A stretch of 64,000 nucleotides of DNA from Lingula anatina (Eukaryota > Brachiopoda > Lingulata > Lingulida > Lingulidae). A program made the position numbers and the translations under genes. The notes under the pieces are model-generated. The model was not told the DNA's origin and ran no database searches. It was given only the letters and a program-made list of their open reading frames with translations. Positions within the stretch are counted from its first letter, which is position 1. Each line of letters starts with the position of its first letter. Below are positions 50,894-62,886 of the stretch, in pieces. Where the stretch lies: assembly GCF_001039355.2 (NCBI RefSeq), contig NW_019775758.1, forward strand, positions 269,226 to 333,225, written 5' to 3'.

Positions 50894-53800
50894 GACAGTT
50901 TAGTACAGCAAAGACCTCTTGTCTAAGCAAGTTTTCAAATCAAGCGGTATAAATAAGCGATACAGCCGTACCTATAGATCCTGAGAGGTTTTAACAATTG
51001 CACTACAATGACACTAGGTTCGGTCTAGTATATAACGAAGGGAACCTGGCTGTTCTTCTACCAGCAATAGGAAAGTAAGACGTTACCGAGATTTCCTATG
51101 ATAACAAAGCTGATACCCTTAGACAAGTTAAACATTTTGTCTCTCTTTTTTATTTACTCGTTTATTTCTTTTATTACCTATCCCAGTTTCGCTCAATTTA
51201 CAATATTCATGAGCATAGCATGCCAACACAACCATTAAACTATAGATGTCGTACAGCATCGTTCTCTTGCTCAGTTTAAAGTGTGGAACTGCTCGAAATA
51301 TCTGCTGATAGGCAGTGAGGTGTCTCATATGCTGGCTCCGTGTCCGCTACGCATGTCTGCTACCAACAGTCTGGCACTACAGTGATCAGATAGCGCGTCT
51401 GTGTTGCCTTGGGAACAGGCCACCTGTCACTTCAGATTTACCTTGGAGGTGTATCTTTTACTGGCGTTAGCGATAGACAAGATTATATATTACATCACAT
51501 CGATGGGAAAGGTCTCCTAAATTAGTCTAGGTTTATACGAAATCCGCTTAATCCCTATATTGAAGTAGAATTATCTGAGATATATGTAGTCCGGCATCAA
51601 GCGATTTAGCTAGAAAAATAAAACGAGATTTGGAAGTTTCGGAAAAGAGTGGGATCAGAAATTATTACATACAAACAAGTGACGTGTGGCAGCGAATAAA
51701 AGGTGACAGAATTTATCAACCGATATTTTTTAGGTTGTCCCCTTATAAGAAATGTAGAATTACCGTCTATTACATGCACATGTACGCAACATCTTTCGTG
51801 TGTTACTTTCGTATTGCTTTCTAAGAAGAAATCCCCATGGAAATGAGTTTCACCTTTATAACTCAAAGGTTAGTCACACATACCTCACGCAAATTTTCAC
51901 AATTTTCTGGCCACGCGGTGGCAACGGCCTCATTATAGACTATCTTTGTTAATTACCATTTGATTGGTCCATTGAGTTGACTTACTAGATGACAGGTTCG
52001 AATGTCAACTGTTTACGATTCGTAAAACAAACAAACATTTCAAAAAATGAATGTGAATTTCAAATGAAAAATTCATGCTACGTAAGTTTGAAAAAGAGTA
52101 TCCATCTCTCCCGACTTCATTCTCTAACACTAATTCAAAATCTTTAAAAAATTAATCAAATACAAGAAACCAAGTTCAGCCGCATAGGAAAATGGAATTG
52201 CGGAACATTAGCTTATCCCTGCGGTCTAAACCCTTACCCAAACGCAATAAACGAGGGAAACCAAACGCGCAAATATTTCCTGATTAAATAATTTAGGTGA
52301 AACCGTCCTACATTCTTTATATTAAGTTCAAAAATCTAAAGGGCAAATTGCGTTTGCCACTCGGCAGGAGTTGTCGATTTCGCACGCTTGGTCAAAAAGC
52401 ATCACACGTTGTCTTGTTGAAACGTTGGATCCTGCACTCTAGGCTCACACCTTGTGAATTAGAGGCAAATATCGATTTTTGCACTTATCTAAGTGTAAGT
52501 AAGGTCGAAGAGGCCAACCATTAGCAATTTCTGGCAATTTCTGGAAACTCCCGCTGCGCGTGGATCCGACAGACGCTGCAGTTAGATTCTGGGATATAAG
52601 TTAATTTGTTTAAAAGCATAGAGTGGACAGAAATGACGCAATTTGCTGCCTTTTATATCAATTTGGCGTGGTGGGGAAGTTTGAAATTGATACATAATGG
52701 GTCGTTACTGTCTTTGTGGGTTTTCTTTGGTGTGACAACTGTCTGAAGAATGGTGTTCCATTGGTGCTTTTCTGCTATTATTGTCTTTCTGTTTCTGTCT
52801 GATTTTTTGACAGTCTGTTTGTCTGTCAGCCCGTCGGTCAATTTTATTTGTCTGTTTTTGATTTTTAAGTGCCGGTTGCTATACATTGTAAAGAATAAGT
52901 TGAAGAGTTAAACCACCACTTCGATGGTGACTTCTAAGCATATGGCGACAACCATTGTCCAAACCCAGGGGGTTTCGTCACCCGGCACTTTAGTTGTCTA
53001 TTGAAATCAATCTCTCTCTCTCTTTTTTTTCTTTTTTTTTTTTGTATGAATCAGCACTCTTATTACTTTTCATGTAAGAGAACCGCTGAAATTCAGACCG
53101 CGTATTTCCCTAATCCACACATACGTGAAGTATCCTTCACCTGTACAAGACACATGTCGCATATGTAAGTGATCTATATAGGACCAACCGTGCATATGTA
53201 TCACCATGCACTGTAGCTTACTGAGGCAGTCAACAGACCTTACGGGCCCTCGTACTTTACGCGGGTATGTACCTTCAGTTAATCAATAGTTTCTGAAAGC
53301 CTGTCATAAAACCTCCTTGGTAACCATGGAAGCAAAATCTAATTGAGGTTGCCATAGTAAGAAGGCATTAACAGTGATTAGAAGAATTTTGGGATCAAAG
53401 TTATTTTTTTCTGAAAAGTTCGTTCTTTACTGACGGCCTTAGTTAAAACTTAAGGTATTGCCTGCGTTATACAGTGCTTTACTGGTTAGTGACCTACGTT
53501 TATTAAAGACGTCGTTAAACGAGTGTATCACTTCCTATGGTGGTAAAAATAGTAGTTTTTCAACCAATGTTCTAATATTATGTCGAAAATTGTCTTCAAG
53601 TTTCAAGTTTCTTGGTTATTTGAATTTGTGGAGGAAGGTACTGTGTAGAAATGGAAAGGATAAAAGGAAAACACAGGAACTCATTTTATATATTTGAATA
53701 TTAAGTTGCAGTCACTCGGAATCATATTCTGGTCATCAGTAGGCGATTTGATCTTGGATATTCGTATTTTTCTACAATGTCTGCTGTTAAAACAGTTTTA

Positions 53801-53974
53801 TAATGACATGCATATGTCAAATGGTGCTAATAAATCTGTATTCTAAGACAAAATCGCCTCGTGTACTTCAAGTTTTATTTCAATTTGAATTTAATCTATA
53901 TTTTTTAAACAATGGCTATGTCCTTAGGTTTGAATGAAGGCGTATGCGTGTCTTGATATCCGCCAGATAACGGA

Positions 53975-54503
53975 CAGGAATGGTGATTCTTTAGGAACTA
54001 TCCTATCCCGGTATTATAGGAATGGTGATCTTTTAGGAACTGTCCTATCCCAGTATTACAGGAATGGTGATTCTTTAGGAACTATCCTATCCCAGTATTA
54101 CAGGAATGGTGATCCTTTAGGAACTATCCTATCCCAGTATTATAGGAATGGTGATCCTTTAGGAACCATCCTATCCCGGTATTACAGGAATGGTGATCCT
54201 TTAGGAACTATCCTATCCCAGTATTACAGGAATGGTGATTCTTTAGGAACTATCCTATCCCAGTATTACAGGAATGGTGATCCTTTAGGAACTATCCTAT
54301 CCCAGTATTATAGGAATGGTGTTCTTTTAGGAACTATCCTATCCCAGTATTTTAGGAATGGTGATTCTTTAGGAACTATCCTATCCCAGTATTACAGGAA
54401 TGGTGATCCTTTAGGAACCATCCTATCCCGGTATTACAGGAATGGTGATCCTTTAGGAACTATCCTACCCCGGTATTACAGGAATGGAAGTCCGCTAGGA
54501 ACT
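53975..54503. repeat. 42-bp minisatellite, 12 full units plus a partial one
   Basis: Unit CAGGAATGGTGATCCTTTAG and onward, exactly 42 bp with no indels across 12 units; unit 13 diverges. Because 42 is divisible by three, the frame stays open for 197 codons with a 14-residue period (YYRNGDPLGTILSQ). Unit differences are few and fall at the same sites, as expected from unit exchange. It lies about 1.1 kb upstream of channel exon 2. No coding evidence beyond the periodicity. Confidence 0.9.
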
Positions 54504-54622
54504 GTAGTCCGTTTGCCAATACTTTGAACAGGTGACATCCGTCCCATTTACTATCCCCAATACTCCAACTAACCCTATCCTGTGCTAATCATATTAGACC
54601 CCTAACTTTCCTTCCTAGGACT

Positions 54623-54860
54623 ACACACACTGGACAATAGAAGTGTCACCCCTACTGAACCAATACTTTGGGGGAGATAAATGACTGTGGAATGATATGC
54701 TCCTGGTGTCATTTATTAACATCAAATTTCACAAAAAGACCGACAATACAATTCCAGGGTGAAGCGGCTTTATACTCATTAGTCACATTATAAGTAGACC
54801 AGGCATAATAACTTTGATTACTCTGATTCAGGGAGTGATACTTCTATTGTCCAGTGTGTG
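54623..54860. repeat. Inverted-repeat pair next to the minisatellite
   Basis: The left arm (54623-54653) reads ACACACTGGACAATAGAAGT then RTCACYCCT-type sequence. The right arm (54830-54860) is its inverted copy with two or three differences. The right arm is followed by a piece resembling the minisatellite (AGGAATGG in reverse). The array and arms may belong to one non-autonomous element. Confidence 0.55.
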
Positions 54861-55596
54861 TACCATTCCTTTCACACAGTGTCACACGACAATCGCATTT
54901 TTATTGTCTCACCTAACACAACAGGAATGGTGCAACCAGACTACAGACATCGCTTCAAGTAGTCTACATGTACGTACATCAGCATTGACGCAAATTTCCA
55001 TACACAGACAATCTTTTGCCATCGATTTATGCACCGAATCGTAACAAAGTAGGCGGGATTGTACTGATCTAGTTTGGGACAAGTAGAAAGCTGAGCGTCA
55101 AGTGCACTACTATCTTGTGTTCCAGAGCATAGCTTCGTTCATTTGTTCGTAATGATTTTGTACGGCTACAATAGAGGTCGTTGCCTTGCATCGTGGTATC
55201 TTGTCACGCTTTCTTCCTCTTCGCCGATGGTTATTAGAGATGATGCATTAGAATCTTGAAAAAGATACACATTTTATCGCTTTTAAGTGCGTCTGCATTA
55301 TTAGCATAATACAAATGGTGATAGAGAAAAACACATATATCTTGCTTCAGATGAATTCTGATAAACCCTAGAGTATTTGAACTGGTTATAATGTACTTGC
55401 CGACTCCACCATCGCTTAATCTTCAACTTTCAAGACTACAATGTAAAGAAAAAAAAACAATACATCTAGAACACATGGACCCTACACGATTTTAGGCCTA
55501 CTTCCATAGTGCGTCCTATAGGACCTTATATTTAACACATTACATGTATACTAGCTGTATTAGTCACATTTATCACAATGTCCTCCATTTTTCTAG

Positions 55597-56530
55597 GTTC
55601 TGAGCATCGTGTCCGTGTTCTTCATCGTAGTGTCCATCTTGTCCTTCTGTCTGAAGACCCACCCAGAGATGCGAGTCCCTTTGATTGTGAACAGAACTGT
55701 CAGCGTCCACACGGCCAACGACTCGTGGCTGCTGGAGAAGCAAGGCTCCGACCCCCACCCGGCTTTTTTCTACATCGAATGCATGTGTAACGCCTGGTTC
55801 ACCTTCGAAATCATCATCCGCTTTATCGTCTCACCGAGCAAGTTCCAGTTCGTTAAACAGCCTGTGAATATTATAGACTTCGTGGCCACCCTGTCCTTTT
55901 ACATGGACTTTATGTTGTCGCGCATTAACAAGGAATCTAAGAGTGACATTCTTGAATTCTTCAGCATCATCCGTATTCTGCGTCTGGTGAAGCTCACGCG
56001 GCACTCCACGGGACTCAAGATCCTCATCCACACCTTTAAAGCGAGCGCTAAGGAGCTCAGTTTACTCATATTCTTCTTGCTTCTCGGTATTGTCATGTTC
56101 GCCGCACTCATTTTCTACGCGGAGCGTATCCAATATAATCCAAATAACGACTTTGAGAGCATCCCGTTGGGACTCTGGTGGGCTATCGTTACCATGACAA
56201 CAATCGGTTACGGTGACATGGTCCCTAAAACGTACATGGGCATGGTGGTGGGTTCTCTCTGCGCCATTACTGGTGTGCTCACCATTGCCCTACCCGTGCC
56301 CATTATTGTGGGGAACTTCTCAATGTTTTACTCTCACACGCAAGCGAGATCCAAACTGCCCAAGAAGCGAAGGCGGATTTTGCCGGTAGAGGCGGTACGA
56401 CCCAAGATGCCCCCGAATCGCAACATGGGAGGAGGGGGAGGTGGGCCTCATGGTGGCCCCCACAGACGCATGAATGCTATTAAACAGGGCCACATAGGAG
56501 GGGGTCTGGAATCAAAGATGAACCGAATAG
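55597..56530 (+). CDS. Shaw: Shaw/Kv3-type voltage-gated K+ channel, exon 2 (S1-S6 and proximal C-terminus)
   Basis: Encodes residues 180-490 and ends in phase 1 at a GTAGGT donor. It forms the membrane part of a tetrameric K+ channel. S1 about 180-198; two glycosylation sequons in the S1-S2 loop (Asn211, Asn220); S2 about 237-257; S3 about 268-286; S4 about 302-320 with Arg305, Arg308, Lys311, Arg314 and Lys320; S5 about 333-353; pore helix and filter TTIGYGD (380-386); S6 about 393-423 with the PVP hinge (412-414). [20 protein letters not shown] (425-444) is diagnostic for Shaw/Kv3. Ser302 stands where Kv3.1 has its first S4 arginine, as in fly Shaw. The filter has Ile382 where most Kv channels have Val. 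The tail (glycine-rich, then HRRMN) also resembles Shaw. Reading through the donor would add a 37-residue tail ending at 56643, a possible intron-retention form. Confidence 0.95.
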
Positions 56531-59500
56531 GTAGGTACACATATATTTGTACAAAAGTTTACCTAAAAATCTTCAAAGCACGCGCGTGCTTTCCACGTTT
56601 TTTAATATTCTTTTATCAATACCATATGGGAACATGCTCTTAATACCTTAACCAGTACGAAGTCACCTTTTTTATGTTACCCTAAAAAGTTGCAAACAGT
56701 CTCACTTCCTTGCCTTATTTGTTGCCAATTTCACTCTTTAAAAGTTCTAGTTCATAATTTCTATATGTATCTAATACCTGACCCTCCAGTTCTCCCTCTG
56801 TTTGCCACGGAATTCAGGTCACATTGTGACGTCAGAGTGACATCACATTAACTACGTTATGAAAAGTGTGACGTCATGAGATTGTTTTTATCACAGCATG
56901 GATTAGTTTTATGTCTTATTTGCTATTTCTGGTATGTATTGCTATAAGGTTTCAGTCTGACAGGTTTTTAAATATCTTTGATTAACTTGCATTCTGAAGT
57001 TTTCAATGATCGCAGTACAAAGAGTATCTTTCAATTCGTTTATTACTATTATTATTATATAGAAATACGACGACTCTATTTTCAGTAACTAGTTTAAACA
57101 CTTTGCCTTCCGAGTGACTAAAGACCCATTCAGACCTTCACTAACAAAAACCAGAAACACATTCGGTGTGACTGACGCCAATTTGAAATCCAAAGGTCTA
57201 GAACACGATGGGAGTCACTAAATAGGGTACTGTTCTGCTTATGACGTCAGACTGGCCGTTTTTGGTAGCAGTTAACCGCGGTTGTGAACGAGTCTTTAGT
57301 CATCGGTCGTTTGCGGGACACACTCTAATATTGTTAATCTGTTGAAGACATTAATCATTGCACTGCAAATCAATAATCTCCATTTAGAGACCTCTTTCTG
57401 AGTGCTTTAAAAAAATGCCAATTTATGTTCTCTTTATTCACTCAGAGAGTGTCAGTGGAGTGAGAATCAACCACGCCAAAGCCTCGCTGTTGTCAAAAAT
57501 ATACCTTGTTTTTTATATTGGACAGGAAGGGGAGAGAGGCTTTGGCGAGGAGAGTGCAATGTATTATTTTTGTTTCTATTGTCCGTAATACTGGTATGTA
57601 ACTGCACCCCTAACAAAATCTGTTGTGTGAAACTACTAACAATTGTCTTTTATATTGTGACGTAATGGATATACTAATACATTGCTATGCCTTACACATT
57701 AGATTGTATATAACAAGTACTAACACAATAGCTGTTATACGTATAACATTATGATAATATCATAGATATATTGTTAGAATTACGGTGACTATGTCGCCAC
57801 TTTCTCACAATGCTTTGTTAACTCTAACATTATGGATTAGATATTCATATAAGCAGCCGGTGCTACATCATATGGGAAGAGCGTGAACTCGGCAGCATGG
57901 TTTTAGTCGGATGCGTTAGATGTGAGTTTGCGGATTGTGGCAAGAAAAGCTAGGACGGTGCCAACTTAGAGGAGATATTTGTTGATTTGCTGTGTGCTCT
58001 TATACTAACATTAAACACCATTTCATAATACAAAAATTCAAACAAAAAAATCAAAAACTAGTTTGCTTTCTCTTACACAGTGCCAGGTATACAAACTTGC
58101 ACCCAAAAGAAAAGTTGCAAATTCCATTACTGTTTTTGTTTATTTGTTTTATTTTGCTATGTTGCGGTGTATCATGTAGCTTAACGTGCATATTTAATAC
58201 CGTTTGAAAGTTTGTAGGTTTCCACGAATAATTTGACTTGGTGCAATTTTTTTCAATCGAAATGAAAATTAACATGTAGGCGACGATTATCTTTTACGGG
58301 TTTTTTCTCAGCACCAAAATCGACTTACTTACTCTCACTGAAATATAATCACGGTCATGGTTAAGACGTTTTCTGCACTAATTTCTAATTAAAACATTTT
58401 ACGGTGTCGTCATTTGACGTCATCAATCTGGCCTATTTTTTGCTGATATTTGCCTACCGACAATCTCCTTGTAGATTATACGTATATCATTGACGTCACA
58501 TATGACTCCTTTAATGTAATCAGATTTTTCAACATTAGCCTATATAACCTAAATCTGATCTACGTCAATTTAAACATTGTCCCCTTTAAATTCTTTTACG
58601 TTGCTTTTCTCAACCAAACAAATTCAGATGAGCAGGGTGAGATTTATCATATTTACATAGTTCATCTTTAATCTTAGCATGACCAAATGCATAACAAAAG
58701 GGGCTAATGCGAGTGCAAGAAAAGGAATGCCACAAGATATCACTATATTGCACGAATTCTTGCATTGCATATTGTTGAGGCCACCCTAAATTTGGAGGAG
58801 ATTAGCTTTTTGGTCTATTCATATTTGTGGACATTTGTCATTACTGAAGGGGCTGTTAGATTGTTTTCTGGTGTTCATGAGTAAATGAACGACGCTGGAG
58901 GGTTAATTATAAAATTTTCATAGAAAAGTGGTATACAAAAGATACAAATTAAAAAAACGAATCTGTCATTATGTTGTTTAGCCGGACAACCGTGTTCACA
59001 ACTTACAGCTATTCGCACAAACTGATGTAACGATATTGAACTGTTCGTGTTTGCATGCTGACAGTCCATTTGATCTTCTATTTGTCCGAGTGGGTGGTCG
59101 AAAAAGACCAATGCATTCAGCTCTTACATTTAAAGATTGGGCACATTTTGGGGAAACGGTTTCGGGAGTGCACTGCATGTAAATTCCACCACAGAATAAA
59201 GCATGCGTATGTGAATGGCGTACTGTACAGCATGAATTTTGTGTTTTATTGTCAGATTGCATGGCATAGTGTTTGGCTTGCTAGCTTGTCTCACACTTGA
59301 TATTCCAGCTGTATTCGCTTCTAATGACGTCTGTCTTTCCATGGTGCGACGTCAGTCCGCATGGGTTGACGTCAGTAAAACTGATGTGACATCAGAGTGC
59401 ATGCTTTGACATCAGTGCACGCAGCATAAACTAATACTTTACCAGACTGCATCATTTGGCATCAGTCTGTGTATATCGAAGCGCTGATTTGTAGGGAGTG

Positions 59501-59702
59501 ACGTCACTATGCACTAAGTGACATCACAACACGTGGAAGACGTTATTGCGCATGGAATGAAGTTTAGTGTGTCACTATCATAGCATAAATACCGCTTGAA
59601 GTGTCACTTAAGCTTACGTAGCAGGAGCATGAAGCACCTAGGTTGAAATCATTATAATTTTGCATGTTTCTAACCTTTCACTCATTATTTTTCTTTTTCA
59701 AG

Positions 59703-59741
59703 CACAAGGTGGCGCCATTTCCGAGATGATGCCATTTCGTA
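59703..59741 (+). CDS. Probable 39-nt symmetric microexon of the Shaw-type channel
   Basis: A polypyrimidine tract and acceptor (TTCTTTTTCAAG, ending 59702) and a perfect GTAAGT donor (59742) bound a 39-nt exon. It starts and ends in phase 1, matching the phase-1 end of exon 2. It would add AQGGAISEMMPFR after MNRI in the cytoplasmic tail. Being symmetric, it can be skipped without a frameshift, so it may be a cassette exon. The tail sequence itself is not conserved enough for me to recognise. Confidence 0.5.
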
Positions 59742-62031
59742 GTAAGTCACGCGATATTTTTACTGACTAGATGTGCTCCCTTTTATGTTTGTCCTTGACC
59801 TTTGACATTGATTGACCTTGACCTGCTTTGACCTCACACGCCGTCATTCAAACATTCACAATCGACATCGTTCTACATTTATATTCCTAGGAATTGTCGT
59901 TATACATTTATTAGAGTATTAGAGTATTCACGCTGTCGTCATATGAATATTGTCAATATGTAAATATTGTCTCGTATTCACGCTAGTAGCAATACGTGTT
60001 GAGCCAAGAAACAAACATTATAAGGTGAGAAAAATGCTTTGTATCGTAAATCAGTGACATTTTTTCAACAAATATATTAGAATGCAATATGGTAGAGCTA
60101 AATAACGGCACCATGATAATATGCGTGTTTAAGTGGTAAACACATTGGGAGGCAAACACCGGTTTTGCATTTTCTGTGAGCATCCACATCTACAAAGGTG
60201 CACACGCACAAACACATTATGCTCATAATTCCATAACAGAACATGCGTCCACACGCACAAACATGCACACAAACATGCACACAAACATGCACACGTGTTC
60301 ATGATTATCCTACTTTACGTGGAACTTACATTTAACGTCACTGTAAATAATATTGTAACGCTATCGTTTGTCGTTGTATGCTATACTTTCTAACGTTAAG
60401 TGTGTACATCTTTGTAAATCTAGCCTACATGATATTGTTCATACTCTCTACACACGTGTGCCTCTAAGAAAATATCAATAATCGCAGTCATTGTCACTGC
60501 CTGTAGTATTTCTTTTTTCTGATTTTTGTAACTTCTCCAATTTGTAACATTTTCTTCTTATTGGTGACTTATTTTGGATATGGTTTTTCAATCACTAGAA
60601 ATGATGCCTACCTTTTTATTCTAAAATGACGTCACCAAGCATCCGATAGATGGCAGGGCAGTCCTTCATGGAAGACGGTTCATTTGATTAAGTTGATAGT
60701 TTCAGGTCAAGCAGAATTGCAGAATGTATTTATTTCTTATTCGGTTATGATTGTTGTTAACCATCTTACATGTATACTACTGGCGAAGTTTAGATCATGT
60801 TTCCTTGAACACAAGTAGCAATATTTCAACCATCATTTACCAACAATCATCAATTGCTATATCCTACACATAAATTCTCAGACGTTTAACGATGGCAACA
60901 CGACGCACTTGTTTCAGCGTGTATTGGAAGGTGAAATTGATGCATGACCAGTTTCACGCATGAAAACTTGGCGAGGTTCCGACGACCTTTGATTACGTTT
61001 CGTTCATCGTGTAGATCGCTAATTATCAAAGTTCAGCGCCTCTCACGCAAAAATAATCGAATTTTGCTTTAACGGAACCAACAGAGCTATTTCTGCACCG
61101 TTCATGTGCGCCGTGGTGTTATTTGATTGCATTGGACTGTATATATCACTTACTAGTAGAGCTTACTTTTTCGCCACGATACTAATGTGCAAGTAAAGTG
61201 ATCTTCACGCCTCAAGGTACAAAAGGAGTGACTACTCTTGTGTAGGATCATCACCCAAAATATCTGCGAAGTAGCAAAACAAAAACACACAAGCGCTACC
61301 AATGGCAACCTGCACTACATACGTCAAAATTCTACTGACTGTATTCGCAATCATACAGCTCGTTCTCAACCATTTCTCCATCGATCAGGTCAAAGAAGTC
61401 TCGTCTGAAATCATCAGTGTGAAATTATGTCCTGTCCTGTCTTATTCTGAGTTCTATTTTTTCTACCACATTAGATGTGCTGTTTTATATTACCGTATTT
61501 TTTCATCTAGGTTAACCAATCATTTGCTGTATATCATTTGGTCCGTAGATAATTTCAATCAACCAATCATTATCAGTCTATGTTCATCACCTTTCGTCTT
61601 GACTATACATTCCAATATGTCATTATGATAGTTATGTAGTTACCATAATGTAGAACTTAAGTTTCCATCAGTACAATATATAGTGACTGTAGCCATCAAT
61701 ATAATAGATTCCCTTTAGTACTCTTCATTGCATAGTAGATATTCAGAGTTACTTTAGATGAAATCTATTTAGAATTACAATTTCTTCTTGTATTCCTCTT
61801 GCACATCATTATGAAGTAAAGTTATGGTTTTTGGTTCATTTGATATAGTACCATGATTTTACCTCTGCTTTAATTCTACAACTGTAACGTCAGTATTGAG
61901 TAATTTCACAATTTTTCAACTCAACGGTTGCATTAATTTCATAAGCACATGTTTATTTATACTTGGCTACAGTGTTACCGCTCCACTATCCATTGTTAGC
62001 ACAATGTAAGTACACGGTGAGATATTGCTGG

Positions 62032-62114
62032 TGACGTCACATTTGCTGGTGACGTCACGTCTGCTGATGACGTCATATATGCTGGTGACGACCTCATAAC
62101 TGCTCATGACGTCA
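62032..62114. promoter_or_regulatory. 18-bp tandem array of CRE-type sites (TGACGTCA)
   Basis: Perfect TGACGTCA palindromes at 62032, 62050, 62068 and 62107; a degenerate one (TGACGACCTCA) near 62086. The spacing is 18, 18, 18 and 21 bp, with the unit GCTGGTGACGTCACATTT. TGACGTCA is the consensus for CREB/ATF-family factors. The 18-bp step is close to two helical turns. Whether it is bound or is only a minisatellite is not known from sequence. Confidence 0.6.
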
Positions 62115-62490
62115 CATTAATCCCGTGGTGCAATGTCTAACAAACACTTTTTTCCTATATATATATTTATCGCTACCACTGCTACTACTAGCACTACTAC
62201 TACTACTACTACTGCAGTTGCATGACTTGTAACGTCTATTTACGTGTCTTTGATTTAACAGGTTTAATTCCTACCCGATTTTCTGAGAAAGGTAACGTAT
62301 GTGCTTTAAGCGTGTTCCAGTTAAAGATACTTGAGGTATTTTCTATGTGAAGGGAAAAAACAGAAAAGCAGTCATAGATTTGTATTATCGCACAGTGAGC
62401 ATACACGCCCGTCCAACAGGTCTCAAAATACGTCCACATGCATAAATGACAAAACTGGCCCTCGACCTAATCCTATCCTATCACTCACAG

Positions 62491-62648
62491 ATATACACAG
62501 TCTGTTACTGTATGGTGCCTTACTAACACAATACACCTCAAACGCTTCCACGCCAACAAAACGAACACGAAAACCCAGCACACCAGCAAAACTCATCGGA
62601 CACGATGTCCGTTCTAAGCGACTATTTGTAAAATGCTCCTACTCCTAA
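62491..62648 (+). CDS. Possible terminal exon of the Shaw-type channel (tentative)
   Basis: An acceptor ending CACTCACAG (62490) opens a frame that, entered in phase 1 as required by the preceding exons, stays open for 51 residues after the split codon to a TAA at 62646-62648. The tail is Ser/Thr/Lys/Arg-rich (NASTPTKRTRKPSTPAK), plausible for a cytoplasmic channel terminus with phosphorylation sites. There is no homology I can name, and low-complexity composition could open this frame by chance. Confidence 0.25.
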
Positions 62649-62768
62649 ACAAACACGTATCACAGCACATATCAACATCGGAATTGATGGCAGATCAACT
62701 TAAGACATCTTAAATGATATAACGCCAATACAATGCATCCAAAACCACGTCACTTCTAACACAGCACT

Positions 62769-62886
62769 TCTTGAATGACGTCACAAAGACACAACAATGC
62801 AACATATCCTGAATGGCGCCAATACAATGCCGATACACCTGACACGACAAGTCTTGAATGACGTCACAATGACACAACAATGCTGA
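62769..62886. repeat. Imperfect ~83-bp tandem duplication with a CRE-type site in each unit
   Basis: The block CTTGAATGACGTCACAA(A/T)G, followed by ACACAACAATGC, occurs at 62769-62799 and 62852-62882. A CGCCAATACAATGC block precedes each. Each unit has one perfect TGACGTCA (62776 and 62859). Confidence 0.75.

Larger units (their letters stand above)
42312..55596 (+). other. 13.3-kb intron of the K+ channel gene
   Basis: Donor GTAAGA at 42312, acceptor TTTCTAG ending at 55596. The reading frame continues in phase 0 and the joined protein (SSMWAK then [10 protein letters not shown]) keeps the family's spacing before S1, so no exon is missing between. It contains an (AT)n run (43121-43177), a 41-bp tandem duplication (44370-44451), several CT/GA/GT runs, a (TATAT)n run (50820-50893), a C run at about 49047-49065, and a 42-bp minisatellite (53975-54503). 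The longer open frames inside (for example 46284-46694 and 50008-50361) resemble no family. Confidence 0.85.

Noticed and set aside
53934-54527. 197-codon open frame with a 14-residue repeat
   Set aside because: The 42-bp unit is a multiple of three and free of stops, so the frame is open by construction. It lies inside the channel intron and shows no start context, signal or domain.
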